Below are positions 1 through 9,769 of a DNA stretch of 20,202 nt, piece after piece. Both the position numbers and the translations under genes were made by a program. The DNA is taken from positions 1,257,927-1,278,128 of the forward strand of contig BFEA01000420.1 of NCBI GenBank assembly GCA_003427395.1, given 5' to 3'. Under the pieces are notes generated by a model, which was given only the letters and a program-made list of their open reading frames with translations, was not told the DNA's origin and ran no database searches. The first letter of the stretch is position 1; every line of letters begins with the position of its first letter. The stretch is from Chara braunii. Its lineage: Eukaryota; Streptophyta; Charophyceae; Charales; Characeae.

Positions 1-120
1 TTTTTTTTTTGATTTTTTTTTTGATTTTTTTTATTATTATTATTTTTTTTTTTGCCGGGGCCAGGGGTGCCGACCCCCGGCCACCGGGACCCCCGCCGGG
101 GCCCCGGGGCCGGGGCTCAA
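1..120. repeat. T-rich tract joined to a GC-rich palindromic block
   Basis: Bases 1-54 are T runs broken by GA and ATT. Bases 55-117 are almost pure G+C and include the perfect palindrome CCGGGGCCCCGG (96-107). The layout, a T/A tract abutting a GC palindromic core, resembles the modules at 18249-18445 and 19866-20020, but I could not align the core itself. On the minus strand the T run would read as an A-rich tail at the 3' end of the gag-like pseudogene. The window edge prevents deciding between these. Confidence 0.45.
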
Positions 121-1730
121 CAACCCGGCGCCTCCCTTGGGATAGTCGCTGCAGATGAGGACAAGCAATCGCTGAATAAGATCCATTTAGGAGGTTGTCT
201 TGTCTTTGTTTCCCCAATGGTCAATGACAGAGTTGTGGTGGGACAATCGTTCGTTTGCTGCAAGGGCAATTTTGGCTGTATGGTTGTGCTCCTCAGCAGA
301 GGGAGGTCCCAGTCAAAGTCTGATGCTGAGTCAGAGGACTGGCTCCCTCCGTGGTGTATGGTCCGGTCGGCTGATGATGAGATCTCTGAGGAGCCTGATT
401 CGGAATCGGATTCAAAGTCGGATTCAGATTCAGACCGAGCAGGGAGGGTGTGGCGGGTTACTATTGCCGACATTGTTGTTGGGGGCATTTCTTGAATTTG
501 CAAAAGAGGTCTGAGCAAGTGTTGAGGCACATAGTCATCTCCTCCTGTCAGGACCAGCGCCCCCCTCATAGGCAATGTGCCCATTGTGCTTCCCAATTCG
601 TGTATTGTTATCTCCGGCCACTGAAGACCTTCATAGGACAGGTCGCCCTGGTGTCGTGTTCCAGAGATATCCTCCAGCAGGGGCTTGTAGCATTGATGGT
701 GCTGCGGCAGATCATTCCTAGGTTTCTATGTAATTTTGTCGAAGAGGGCATGGACAGTTGCAGTAATCTGTGCAGCCACGGCTGCAGGGTCCGGGGCAGC
801 ATCCAAGAGGTGCTTGACCGATTTATACTCATGAAAGCTCTTCTAAGCTTCTCCCAATGCAGCGGGGGGATGAGGGAGTGGTCCCCCATGTTGGACATTC
901 TCAGCAGATGTATGAGTATGGTGTCGGTTATGCCCTTCAGTCTTGCTCGAACCCGTTTGTCTTTGGAAGGTTTCCTGAGTGTTCTGTAACTCGTATTGCC
1001 CTCCTTTTCGATCTAGGGGCTCCCCTGATTTTCACCCTTTGTTGTCATGTCCACCTCCGTTCCCGGGGGAGGGGGTGAAGCCTCCCTTGTTGGGAGGGGG
1101 TGGGGATGGGCGAGGATTGCATTTATGTCCGCCGCAGCCCGGGCTTGTAGTCTTGCAGCCAACTCTGGGAGGATTGCAATTATTGGGACGGGAGGCATGC
1201 CCAGGGGTTGCTGCATTGGTAACAGAGTCCCCATAATGTGACCATTGTGGTGAGTACGGGGTACAATCGAGTCCTCAGTCTGAGTCTCTGAGACGCAGGA
1301 GGAGGACCCGACTTGTCCATTGGGAGATGGCCCATTGGGTTTTTTGTTGCCTTGATCACCCCTTCCATGTCTGTTTGTGTGTCGTTCGGCTGACCCGGCT
1401 GGGCTTCTGTCAAGGTAGTTGTCTTATCCCTCCAGTATTCCAGGGTTTTTTGGCAGTGCTCAGCCCTGTCCCAGTCATCGGTGTTCCTTTTTGCTATAGA
1501 GGTGTGCACCCCCGGGTATGTCCCTTTTCTGTTTACCATAGCGGAGGGTCGAATACTGTGAGCACGAGCCTTGGGAGGGGGAAGGGGGGGAGGAGGGGTT
1601 GGTCAGCCTGGTGCTGGCCCCTGGCTGAGGGAAAGGCAGGGGGGGAGGCGTCCACCTGTCCATTGTTTTCCTCCCCTTTGTCAGTCTGTTTTTCATTTTG
1701 GGCTACCTTTTCGTTGTGTTCCTCCTCCCT

Positions 1731-2054
1731 CTATTTTCCCAGTTCTTTCTCTCGTTTTGTCTCCCTTTCCTTCACCCTTTCTTTCTCCCTCTCTTTCTCC
1801 CTCTCTTTCTCCCTCTCTTTCTCTCTTTGTTTCTCTCTCTCAATTTCTTTTTCTTCTTTTTCTGTTTCTTTTTTTTTTTCTTTTTCTGCTTCTTTCGCTC
1901 TTTCTCTGTGTGCCATTTGTCTTTCCAATTCTTTTTCCTTTTCTCTCTCTCTCTTTTCCTCATTTCCTCGCACTCTGTTTTTTTCAAGCACCCTCTGTCT
2001 CTCTTCCTGTCGCTCTTTTTCTCCTCTTGTCATTTTCTTTGTCCCTATCATCAC
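1731..2054. repeat. Pyrimidine-rich low-complexity tract (TTTCTCCCTC)n
   Basis: The plus strand is almost entirely C/T, with short-period units such as CTTTCTCCCTCT at 1778-1830. The opposite strand encodes the K/E/R coiled coil of the gag-like pseudogene. The tract may therefore be a microsatellite that expanded inside a coding region rather than independent filler. Confidence 0.75.
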
Positions 2055-2058
2055 TTTT

Positions 2059-2068
2059 GTCTTTGACT
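2059..2068. repeat. Left target site duplication of the LINE
   Basis: GTCTTTGACT here is repeated exactly at 6964-6973, directly after the LINE poly(A) tail. Left flank TTTT and right flank GCCC differ, so the match stops at 10 bp. Position and length fit target-primed reverse transcription. Confidence 0.85.
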
Positions 2069-3640
2069 TCTTCCATCAATAAAAGGGCAGTCCAGATTTC
2101 ATCTTTTGTCATAGGTTTTTCCAATTGTTCTCTCTGATGTGAAGTGATTGACTTTGTTAAGGGAGAGAGGAAGTCCTCTATTTCCTTAATGCGTTGATCC
2201 TGCGGGATGCCAATAGTTCCTGACCGAAAAAGATCCTTAAAAAAATCTCTGGCAATTTTTGTACATCCTGCTGTTGATGTTTCCAGCGGCCTATTTAGTT
2301 GTTGGGGATGTGCAAAAGCTTCTATGACTGATCTCCCTGTACGGACTTTAGCTATAGCAAAGAATCTCGCGTCCATAGCTCCTTCCGTCTGCTGTTTATG
2401 TATTATCCCTCGGACCCTCAAGCCTTGCCACCTATACTTCATAAAGGTAAGTAACCGAGCTTCTAAGTCTTGTAGCTCCCTGGCGGTTTCTCTCAACATT
2501 TCAGGATTACTTTCGACCTCTTCTGATTGTTGTAATTGTTAAATACGTTGATATAAACTAGTCTCAGAAGCATGTCTTTCCAAAGCCAGAGCTTTAGAAT
2601 ACTCGTTGCACTTATGACTTAAAAACAACAGCCCATTGTTGAACCAACTTATAACATTACCCAAAGTGACCCTCTTTTCCCTCCAGAAGGACCATACGTC
2701 CTTGAGAAAGGATCTAAAGGCATTAATCTTAAGGTGTGTTGTATTAAGTTTATAAAATCCTCGTGCTTGATTTGGTTTTTTACCAAAGGATAGGATGACA
2801 ATACACATAGCGTGGTCCAGTCCATTGAGGGGGCTTCGTGGAAAGATTTCTGCAACCTGGAGCGCACCTTCTACATTCTCTTACAGAAGGATAAGGTCTA
2901 TGCGAGACTTGGTGGAAACCCAAACCTGATTCCTTTGAAAACAAGTATAAGATCGTTGGGATGGATTCAGGCGTCGAAAGGAGTCAAAAATATTTGAATT
3001 ACTAAGGAAATTGGACATCATAATTTCATCTGTGTCCACATAAGCAGGACAAGGATTATGAATATTCCATCTATCAAGAGCCTTATCTGGAGCGGCGTTA
3101 AAATCCCCTGCTATGATAACTGGGATTCCTACCGGTAGAATAAGAGGAAGGGACTCTAGGAAACGATGTCGTTCCCCCACTTCATTGGGGCCATAAACAC
3201 AGAGGATGCTGATTATTTCTAATTCCAACATAGTCAACAAATATACCCACCTGCCCTTTTTCTTATCCGCCTCCCAATAGACCGGTTCAATCTTAGATCC
3301 AGGAGGTATCCAAATCGTCACTCCCGCACTCCCAGGACGGGGGGCATGGGCCCTAAAGGCGTTATAGGGCTAGATTTGTTTATGCCATAAATTATGCTGA
3401 TTTGAATCCATAAGGTGAGTTTCTTAAACACAAATGATATCCGGCCACAACTTTCTACCTATACCTTTCAATTGGTCCAGAATGGCATTTCTTTTTTGAG
3501 GCTTGGCAGACGCCAGACCGTTTATATTCCAGGATCTGATCTCAAGGTCCGCATTCCTTCTCACTGTCTTCCAAGTCTTATCCTTGTTATAAAGGGCATC
3601 GATCACTCTAGAATCCATACGATACTACACAAACACTAAT
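2069..3640 (-). pseudogene. LINE ORF2 N-terminal half: apurinic-type endonuclease and EN-RT linker (inverted)
   Basis: One reading frame runs from 3618 to 2069 with stops at 3426-3424 (TAA), 3372-3370 (TAG), 2883-2881 (TAA) and 2541-2539 (TAA), and no frameshift. APE-type endonuclease motifs appear in order: SWNINGL, then ETHL directly after the first stop (normally QETHL, so the stop replaced Gln), CVYGPN, GDFNAAP, KSRIDLILL and LDHAMC (usual SDH motif with Ser replaced, catalytic Asp-His kept). The linker follows, with ELQDLEARLLTFMKYRWQG, EGAMDARFFAIAK and KPMTKDEIWTALLL. The last resembles the sequence just upstream of RT domains in this class. The endonuclease would nick target DNA for priming. 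Confidence 0.85.
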
Positions 3641-3652
3641 GAGGGATTTTAG

Positions 3653-6447
3653 AAAATGAAAATGCCGGAGGTTAAAAATTACAAACTTTGGGAAGTATTG
3701 TGGGATTTTATATCCCAAGACCTTATGGAATTTTATCAGGCTGTATGGGAATCAGGTGATATGGGGGAGATAGTAGGGCAAGGAGTGTTGACGTTACTCT
3801 ATAAGAAAGGAGATAAGTTTAACATTAGAAATTATAGGCCTACCACACTTCTAACTGTGGTTTATAAGTTGATCTCGAAAGCCCTCACAAATCACCTAAA
3901 TAAAGTCATTGCAGACATTATTCATCCCCTACAATCCGGGTTTATCCAAGTTAGAAATATTCATGATAATATTTTGTTAGTTAATGAGCTTATTAAGCTC
4001 TCTCGTCAGTCAAAGCATAATGCGACATTCATATTTATCGATTTTGAGAAAGCGTATGATCATGTGGACTGACTTTTTCTAGACAAATGTTTGGAGAAGT
4101 TTAACTTTGGGCCACACTTTAGGAGATTGATTAATATTTTGCATCAGAATGCCACAACAAGGGTAATGATTAATGGAAATGTGGCACCCCCCATTACACT
4201 TCAGAGATCAGTCAGGCAGGGCGACCCTATCGCACCGCTTCTCTTCGTTATCATTATGGAGGCCCTAGCGGCCAACATAAGAGATCACAAAGACATTAGA
4301 CGTATTCGGGTTTCCTGTATTCCTGAGGAAGCAATCCCCGTTTACTCCCTCTTTGCAGATGATCTATCTGTTATGGTTGACGCCTCACATGATAGCTTAG
4401 AAGCCATTAAGAGAATAATGGACAAATTTTGTAAACTTTCTGATATGCGAGTCAACTGGGGGAATAAGACACTAGGCTGGTGGATCCATCATCAAGGTGT
4501 GAGATCCCCTGAACTTCCCCGCATTAAATAGGTCCCCCATAACAAACCCATTAGAGTCTTAGGAATATCCCTCTCAGTCTCTGGTAGACCCACCTCCTCC
4601 AATGAGGGGATCTTACAACAAGCAGGGTTGAAAATGGTCTCATGGAAGGAGAAACATACTTCCCTCTTTGGTAGAACTCTAATAATTAATAATGTCATCC
4701 TAACCTCGATATGGTATAAATCAGTCTTTTGGGCCTTGGACAAAAACAATCTCAAGCTTCTTAAAAGACAAGTACTGGTCTTTCTGTGGCGTGGAAATCA
4801 TGAAAAACTTAATGTCATTAGCAGGGTGGCATGGCTTTCCATCATTCAACCTAAAACAAAAGGGGGTTTCGGGATCATTGATCCCAAAACCCAAGTCATG
4901 GCTCTTTCCCTTCAATGGATTAAATGACTCATTTTTTATCCCACTACCCCTTGGTCCTCTCTTGCTTTTGAACAGATAAAAAGGTTAGCCCCTCCAGTGC
5001 ATGATCATATAGACCCCTTATGTGGCTGGAAAACCGTGCATGGACTTTGCCTAGAGGCTCTCGTGGGGACCAAGATCTAGAAAATATTTCTGAAAGGGAG
5101 GCTATCCGAAGGGACCTGGGGCGGGACCCTTTCTGGGTAAACCTTCTAAAGAATTGGAGAAAGTTGCCTATCCCAGACAAAGGTTTTCCGGATAGATGGG
5201 AGGAAGTTTGTCAACAGCCTCTTTTTAACAACACCCTTATCAGGGATGTTTTTGGATGTATGTTGCATTGCATGAATACCCCTTGGAATGGTTGGATTAA
5301 AAGGGGGGTATTACGAGTCAGAGATCTATGGAACCAAGTTAGAAGGGATTGACATTCCTTCTCTGACCTGCAGGAGCGTCTGAAATACAGTCATCATCAA
5401 ACTGAGGCCCTAGATAAAATAATAGATTTAATTCCTCTTGAATGGGTTAGAATCCTTAGGAAGGGGCCCAAGCTTCTTACGAATGACTGGGTGGCCTTTC
5501 ACAACCAAAAAGGTGTTGTCGGGAATATTATTGAGATTTATAACCCAAATCAAATTCTTATTTTCACTTTTTATGTCCAAGAGGATGGCTTCATTAATCA
5601 GAATCTTAAAGATGAAGTTAGATGGTGTTCATGTGACCAGCTGTTTAGGATTCGAGTTTTAAAATCTTATGATCAATGGCTGACTTTTAAACCAGATACC
5701 CCTATCTCCCATCTCTCATTTGATCCTATTTATTGGAGTTGGTCTCCTCCTGGGAACCGTGCACCTCGGCATCCTAGGAAATTACACACTCTCACAGTCA
5801 AAGCTTCGTATAGGATGCTCCGACCGAGAGTTAATCTCAAGGACTGTATTGAGGAAAGATGGCAAAAACATCTTAGCATCTATAAAGATGAGTTGAGAAG
5901 GGTTAATTGGTTTTCTGCCTCCAAATCTAAACCTGCCAAAATAGTTTCTCTTCAGTGGCAGATATCTCATAGGTGTCTTCCTACGAATTACTGGATTATT
6001 AATAAAACTTCCCTTGAACAGAAAGGTATTGCCCTTCCATGGTGTAAGTTTTATAAATCAGCCTTCCCTTCCAAGCTTATCCCAGAAACTATTGAGCACA
6101 TTTTTCTCCAATGTCCGGGGTCAATCTGGTTGTTGAGATGGTGGGATAGGATTTTGAGCCAATTAGAAACCTCCCTTCCTTGGCCTTGGGAATGGAAAGC
6201 CCTACTGTTGGGCTCATGGCATCCGGTCCAAGTGGATGCCTTTACCTATAATATATTCCAAGTAAGTAGGCGAGCAATCATCTGGGCAATATGGACAAGG
6301 AGATGTACCTTTGAAATGGAAAGTGCTCGTTTGGATGGACCATAATTCACTGAAACCATCAAACACCAGATTCAAACTGATACAACTATCAAATGGGATC
6401 AAGTAAAAGATCGTATCCAGTTTCTCTCGGATTTCAAGGAGATATGA
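3653..6447 (+). pseudogene. LINE ORF2 C-terminal half: reverse transcriptase and cysteine-rich C-terminus
   Basis: RT motifs in order: LLYKKGD, NYRPTTLLTVVYKLISKAL, PLQSGFIQVRNIHDNI, FIFIDFEKAYDHVD, RSVRQGDPIAPLLF, and the catalytic box FADD at 4352-4363. Past the palm come LGISLSVSGR, SLFGRTLIINNVILTSIW, GGFGIIDPKT, and a zf-RVT-like C-terminus (LPWCKFYKSAFPSKLIPET, then IEHIFLQCPGS). Stops are at 4070 (TGA), 4529 (TAG), 4925 (TGA), 5350 (TGA) and 6343 (TAA); there is a frameshift near 5060-5080; the natural end is TGA at 6445-6447. RQGDP and FEKAYD place it in the L1/Tx1 group rather than RTE or CR1. Exact clade is not resolved by eye. Confidence 0.88.
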
Positions 6448-6787
6448 CGTCACAATTTTTTTTTTAATAAAAGTTGGTTTGGAATTGACCAGGGTGGGAG
6501 GCTGGGGAAGGTAATCTGGGAAGGTGGTTCCTCACAGACTCAAGCTCCACTGAAGAAGAACTATCGACTGGTCTTTAATGACTGAACCACTGTAGATCCC
6601 TGGATTCCCTTACGACCCTTCTCTGAATTCCCTGATTTATTTCCCCCCCCAAATAATTGTCTTGTGTCAGTGTCTTGGTTTGGATAGACAAAATGATTTA
6701 TGTTAGAAAGCTAGTGATGTGCTTACTAATCATGAGGATCTGGCGCCTTGTAAGGGTGAAGAGGCACTTACCTAGTTCTCAGCAGAA

Positions 6788-6821
<34 letters not shown>

Positions 6822-6941
6822 TTTATCATCATATGAGGGACGCTGAGCCCGGTTCTCAGCAAATTTGGTTTGGTCACTCCGGGTCGACTGTGAGGACCCC
6901 GGCCTCAATCTTTGTATTGGTAATTGGGCACTGGGCCCTTT
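6448..6941 (+). other. LINE 3' untranslated region
   Basis: Sequence between the ORF2 stop and the poly(A). It contains AATAAA at 6466-6471 (probably not the used signal, being far from the tail), a C run at 6643-6650 and a CAT microsatellite at 6791-6833. No open frame of note. Confidence 0.65.
6791..6833. repeat. (CAT)n microsatellite
   Basis: About ten perfect CAT units followed by a CTTTATCATCAT interruption, inside the LINE 3' UTR. Confidence 0.95.
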
Positions 6942-6963
6942 AAAAAAAAAAAAAAAAAAAAAA
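6942..6963 (+). other. LINE poly(A) tail
   Basis: Twenty-two consecutive A bases, followed immediately by the right target site duplication. This fixes the orientation of the LINE and its 3' end. Confidence 0.88.
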
Positions 6964-6973
6964 GTCTTTGACT
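6964..6973. repeat. Right target site duplication of the LINE
   Basis: GTCTTTGACT, identical to 2059-2068. To its right the sequence continues as the gag-like pseudogene. Confidence 0.85.
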
Positions 6974-7040
6974 GCCCATTCCTTGCCTTTGCAGTTTTGT
7001 CCGGTCACATTCGTCCTCCCTGTCTTTTTTGTGGCCCCTC

Positions 7041-7050
7041 CCCCCCCCCC
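7041..7050. repeat. C homopolymer
   Basis: A run of C bases inside the gag-like pseudogene; on the minus strand it reads as poly-Gly. Likely to vary between alleles or reads. Confidence 0.8.
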
Positions 7051-8145
7051 GATTGGGTCATTCTAAGGACTTGGTTGTGTTAGATAAGCATTTGGTCGTG
7101 GCAGTGTGATGTTAGTTGGGGATCGTCCGGGTCGTCCTTCCCCTTCCCATGCCCAGGTCCCGGTTGCTTGATTGAGTGGCGCTTGAACACCCATCCTTTA
7201 AAGGCCGGGTCTTTAGGGACCCATCGGCCCGGTCCTTGCGGATGGGGCTTCACCAGCCCCTTCATGTGCCGTCCCCTCATGTTTGGGCATTGGAACTCTG
7301 TACACAGGTGTCCTTTGGTCTTACATGTGTAGCACCAGGGGTCCTGAGGGTGGTTGACTTGCACTGTGTGTGTTCTCCCATCCTGGTGGAAGGACCATTG
7401 TCCACTTACCCGGAATCCCTTAGAAGCATCCAGTCCACGGCCACGAGCAAGGTATTGTCTCGCTTAGGGAGGAACGACGGTTGGTCAGTGATATAGCCAA
7501 GTACCGGGGCGATCTGGTGCAAGTCGGCCAAAATCGCTCCTTGCACAGCAAATGGGGCGAATCGGAATTCAACCAGAAGTGATTTTTCATTAGATGCTCC
7601 CTACACTGGTCCGTGGTGAGGGGTGTTGCCATGGGTGAACTTTAACCTGATGATTTTTGTATTCCAAGGACTGCATCTTCATCAGGTTCATCCTGTCATT
7701 CGGGTGGATAGTTATGACTGTGAGTTTGCTTGGTACAGCTGTTTCCACCAAAACGTGATCATTCACCGCTTGGTTGTCTGTTTTGGTGGTCCTCACCGAC
7801 TCCTCAATTTCCCCTGCACCCAACGCAGTTTGTCGTCGATGGATGAGGCCCCTGCATCTTGGGGGAAGATACACTGCACAACATTATGGCAGTAGATTTG
7901 ATTCTTGTTCGCCATCGCCTGGAGGGGAAAATGGAGTGGGGATAGATGTACCCATCTTTTTCAATGTATTCTTTTTCCGGGCAGCTATGGAGCTTTTGAA
8001 TGAAATGTGCTTTCATCAGTCCAATGGCATTCAAAGTGACTGCTTCCTCAGTCTGCTTTGTCCCTGCCGCAGCAAGGGCTTGCATGAGGGCTTGGACGTC
8101 GCAAGGCGCTTCCTGCCCGAAGTCAGTGTGTTTGTTATTATGGGT

Positions 8146-8146
<1 letters not shown>

Positions 8147-8177
<31 letters not shown>

Positions 8178-8189
8178 GTGGTGGTGATA
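8147..8189. repeat. (GAT)n microsatellite
   Basis: About ten GAT units followed by GGTGGTGGT and a partial unit. On the minus strand it encodes a Ser run in the gag-like frame and a His run in another, so frame choice here rests on the flanking sequence. Confidence 0.95.
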
Positions 8190-8661
8190 GTGAGGATGTT
8201 GCGGACTCCATAGAGATCCAGGGTGGCCATTCCTCCACTTCCGGAGGGGGCGGTTCCGGGGGGAAAGGTGTGCGCCTTGGGCAAAGCATCTCCCTGTACA
8301 GGCCACTGATCCCCCCAGGCCTGGCATTATTGCGGTCTCCCCCTTCCCCCTGTGCATGGTCACCGCCTCGCCCAACATCTGCGTGACTATTGACCCAGAC
8401 ACTTACCGTTTGTGGGGGTGGTCTGGCCAGACGCTCTTGCCGCTGCCTGTCCATTTGACTCCCTTCCATGCATGGCGGGAGGGATTTAGGAGGGAGGGGC
8501 GGGGGATCGTGGGGAACTGAATCCCATTCTGTTTGGGTCGTCATCGGTGGTCTTTCCTTGGTCGGTGGGGGGAGTTGCCTTTTTCTCGTCACTCCTCCAC
8601 TTTTCCTCCCATATTTTCTTCTCATCATCCCCTTGCGATCATAAGCCATCTGAATGGTCAA

Positions 8662-9769
8662 TGCAACAACGTTGTGGTTGTGTTTGCGTCGTTTTGCATC
8701 AAATTCTTAATCTGTGGAGTAATGCACCCCGGCTGGTGCAGAGAGCACTGACTAATCGAACGGTTGTATCAGTGTTGTATTAGTCTTATTTGGTAACGTG
8801 CATAAGATATTTCGGTTTGTGTTCCGCTTTCACATACAGAAAGGCATGGTTGGCTGATCGATAGCATAGATCAACCGCAGGCTCAATTTCAAATAATAGC
8901 TTGCGTGTTGACGGGACAGGTGAAGGTGATAATCAGCGGGTGTAGGGTAAGGGACCGGGGAGGGATTGGTCAATGGGAGAGCGGGTGCGCCGGCCAGGAT
9001 TGGTCTCACCAGCCACCTTGCAAGGGTGGTTGTCATCCTCGCCATCTGCTTATGCTCTCCTTAACGCTCCTAGTCACCCAAGATTGCCCTTGTTCGTCTC
9101 CTATTCTTCCGGTCGGCTTCTCTTGGCACCAGCCCCTTAGTACGACCCCCTCTCTCCACTTCTGTCTTCCTTTGACAGGTCTCTTTTCGTCATGCTGCAT
9201 CCTCCATGTTACCTTGCCTCTCATTGGTGATGTCACCCAAGTCACCTTTCCTGCCCTCCTACACCGTTCCTTCACCGGCCTGCAAGTTTTCTTTGCCTGT
9301 GTTTCCTTCAGGTGTCACGTTTTCCCTTGCTCCACGTGGACGCATCCGAGGGGGGTGACCCCAGGCCATGCAGAGATGTTATCACCATGGGTTTCCCTCG
9401 CCTACCTCGATCTTACCGAGCCAGTCAGTGGGAGTGCGGTTGGGCCTCGTTGTACCGTTCCTGCTAGCGAGCAAATCCTATTATGTCACTGAAGCAAACA
9501 GAAAAAACCTCCTTAACGAGCTCACCTAGGCCTCTGCAATCATGGTACAAATAAAAAATATTCTTCTAGAGTATTCGTGCACATTGTACAAGTGGTTGGA
9601 ACTTGGAACCACTAATAGAACATGGACTTGGATTTGGGTTTAGGACCTCGGACTCAGGACTGGAACCTGCGACTGGGACGTGGGACTCTGGTACATTGTG
9701 AAATCCTTTTGTGAGCATAATTTCGAGGTCCTCTGAGAAAGATCTAATATTTACCTGTCTATTGTGTTA
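8662..9769. other. Unassigned intergenic sequence
   Basis: No recognisable protein motif or RNA. The plus strand is open for 195 codons at 8905-9492, but the translation is rich in Cys, Leu, Pro and Ser with no domain, and the minus strand is partly open as well (9275-9033, with KVTWVTSPMRGKVTW). Composition rather than coding may explain it. Since the gag-like pseudogene runs leftward from 8661, this stretch could hold its 5' leader. Confidence 0.4.
9601..9692. repeat. Degenerate short tandem repeat (GGACT-rich)
   Basis: Variants of GGACT/GGAACC recur about every 7-12 bases (GGACTTGG, GGACCTCGGACTCAGGACTGG, GGGACGTGGGACTCTGG). They are diverged and of low complexity. Confidence 0.5.

Larger units (their letters stand above)
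117..2068 (-). pseudogene. Gag/ORF1-like pseudogene, 3' portion (coiled coil, helical region, acidic tail)
   Basis: Decayed coding sequence read right to left. Bases 2054-1731 encode a long K/E/R-rich coiled coil (repeated REKEREKE). Bases 1696-1180 hold Pro-rich and Thr-rich stretches in shifting frames. Bases 1234-608 stay in one frame with a single stop (about 1015) and contain ELAARLQARAAADINAIL, KRVRARLKGITDTILIHLL and LHWEKLRRAF. A frameshift near 845 leads into VKHLLDAAPDPAAVAAQI, one stop near 738, and an acidic Ser/Asp/Glu tail (SESESDFESDSESGSS) ending at 117. The frame of the zinc-knuckle segment right of the LINE runs, with stops, into the coiled-coil frame across the insertion site, so both belong to one former gene. 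The function is inferred to be a retroelement nucleic-acid-binding or structural protein; the family is not identified. A host nuclear protein is the alternative. Confidence 0.45.
2069..6963 (+). mobile_element. L1/Tx1-type LINE with inverted 5' half (twin-primed insertion)
   Basis: The element lies between a 10-bp target site duplication and ends in a 22-nt poly(A). The right part (from about 3650) reads plus strand: reverse transcriptase, connection and C-terminal cysteine region, 3' UTR, poly(A). The left part (2069 to about 3640) reads minus strand: endonuclease then the EN-RT linker. In ORF2 order the inverted part ends at EIWTALLLMEE, just before the usual GPDG-type segment of an RT. 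The plus part starts a little after that point (LWEVLWDFISQDL), so only about 10-20 residues seem lost. This is what twin priming produces. ORF1 of this copy is absent: the inverted segment starts at the ORF2 N-terminus. Several stops and a frameshift show it is dead. Confidence 0.85.
6974..8661 (-). pseudogene. Gag/ORF1-like pseudogene, 5' portion (Pro/Ser-rich, RRM-like, zinc knuckle)
   Basis: From 8661 leftward an open frame of 285 residues begins KGMMRRKYGRKSGG. It carries Pro-rich stretches and a poly-Ser run encoded by a GAT microsatellite, then AIGLMKAHFIQKL. After a break near 7804 other frames continue: SLEYKNHQVKVHPW (7700s), LTTDQCREHLMKNHFWL, then a shifted frame with ILADLHQIAPVLGYIT and KRDNTLLVAVDWML. 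This order resembles the RRM-like DUF4283-type gag of plant LINEs. Next is a zinc knuckle CYTCKTKGHLCTEFQC (about 7290-7340; spacing CX2CX4HX6C, not the usual CX2CX4HX4C), then a Lys/Gly/Pro-rich stretch to TAA at 7082. A second stop (7007) lies before the LINE insertion site. At least two frameshifts show decay. The role would be RNA binding in a retroelement particle. Assignment to ORF1 is inference. Confidence 0.55.

Noticed and set aside
1327-2137. Plus-strand Ser/Phe/Leu-rich frames of up to 251 codons
   Set aside because: Shadows of the pyrimidine tract that encodes the coiled coil on the minus strand.
4070-5352. Altered genetic code with TGA read as Trp
   Set aside because: TAA and TAG also interrupt the same LINE, so simple decay is enough.
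8905-9492. A 195-codon plus-strand open frame
   Set aside because: No domain, signal or repeat pattern; Cys/Leu/Pro/Ser make-up follows local pyrimidine bias and the opposite strand is also partly open.
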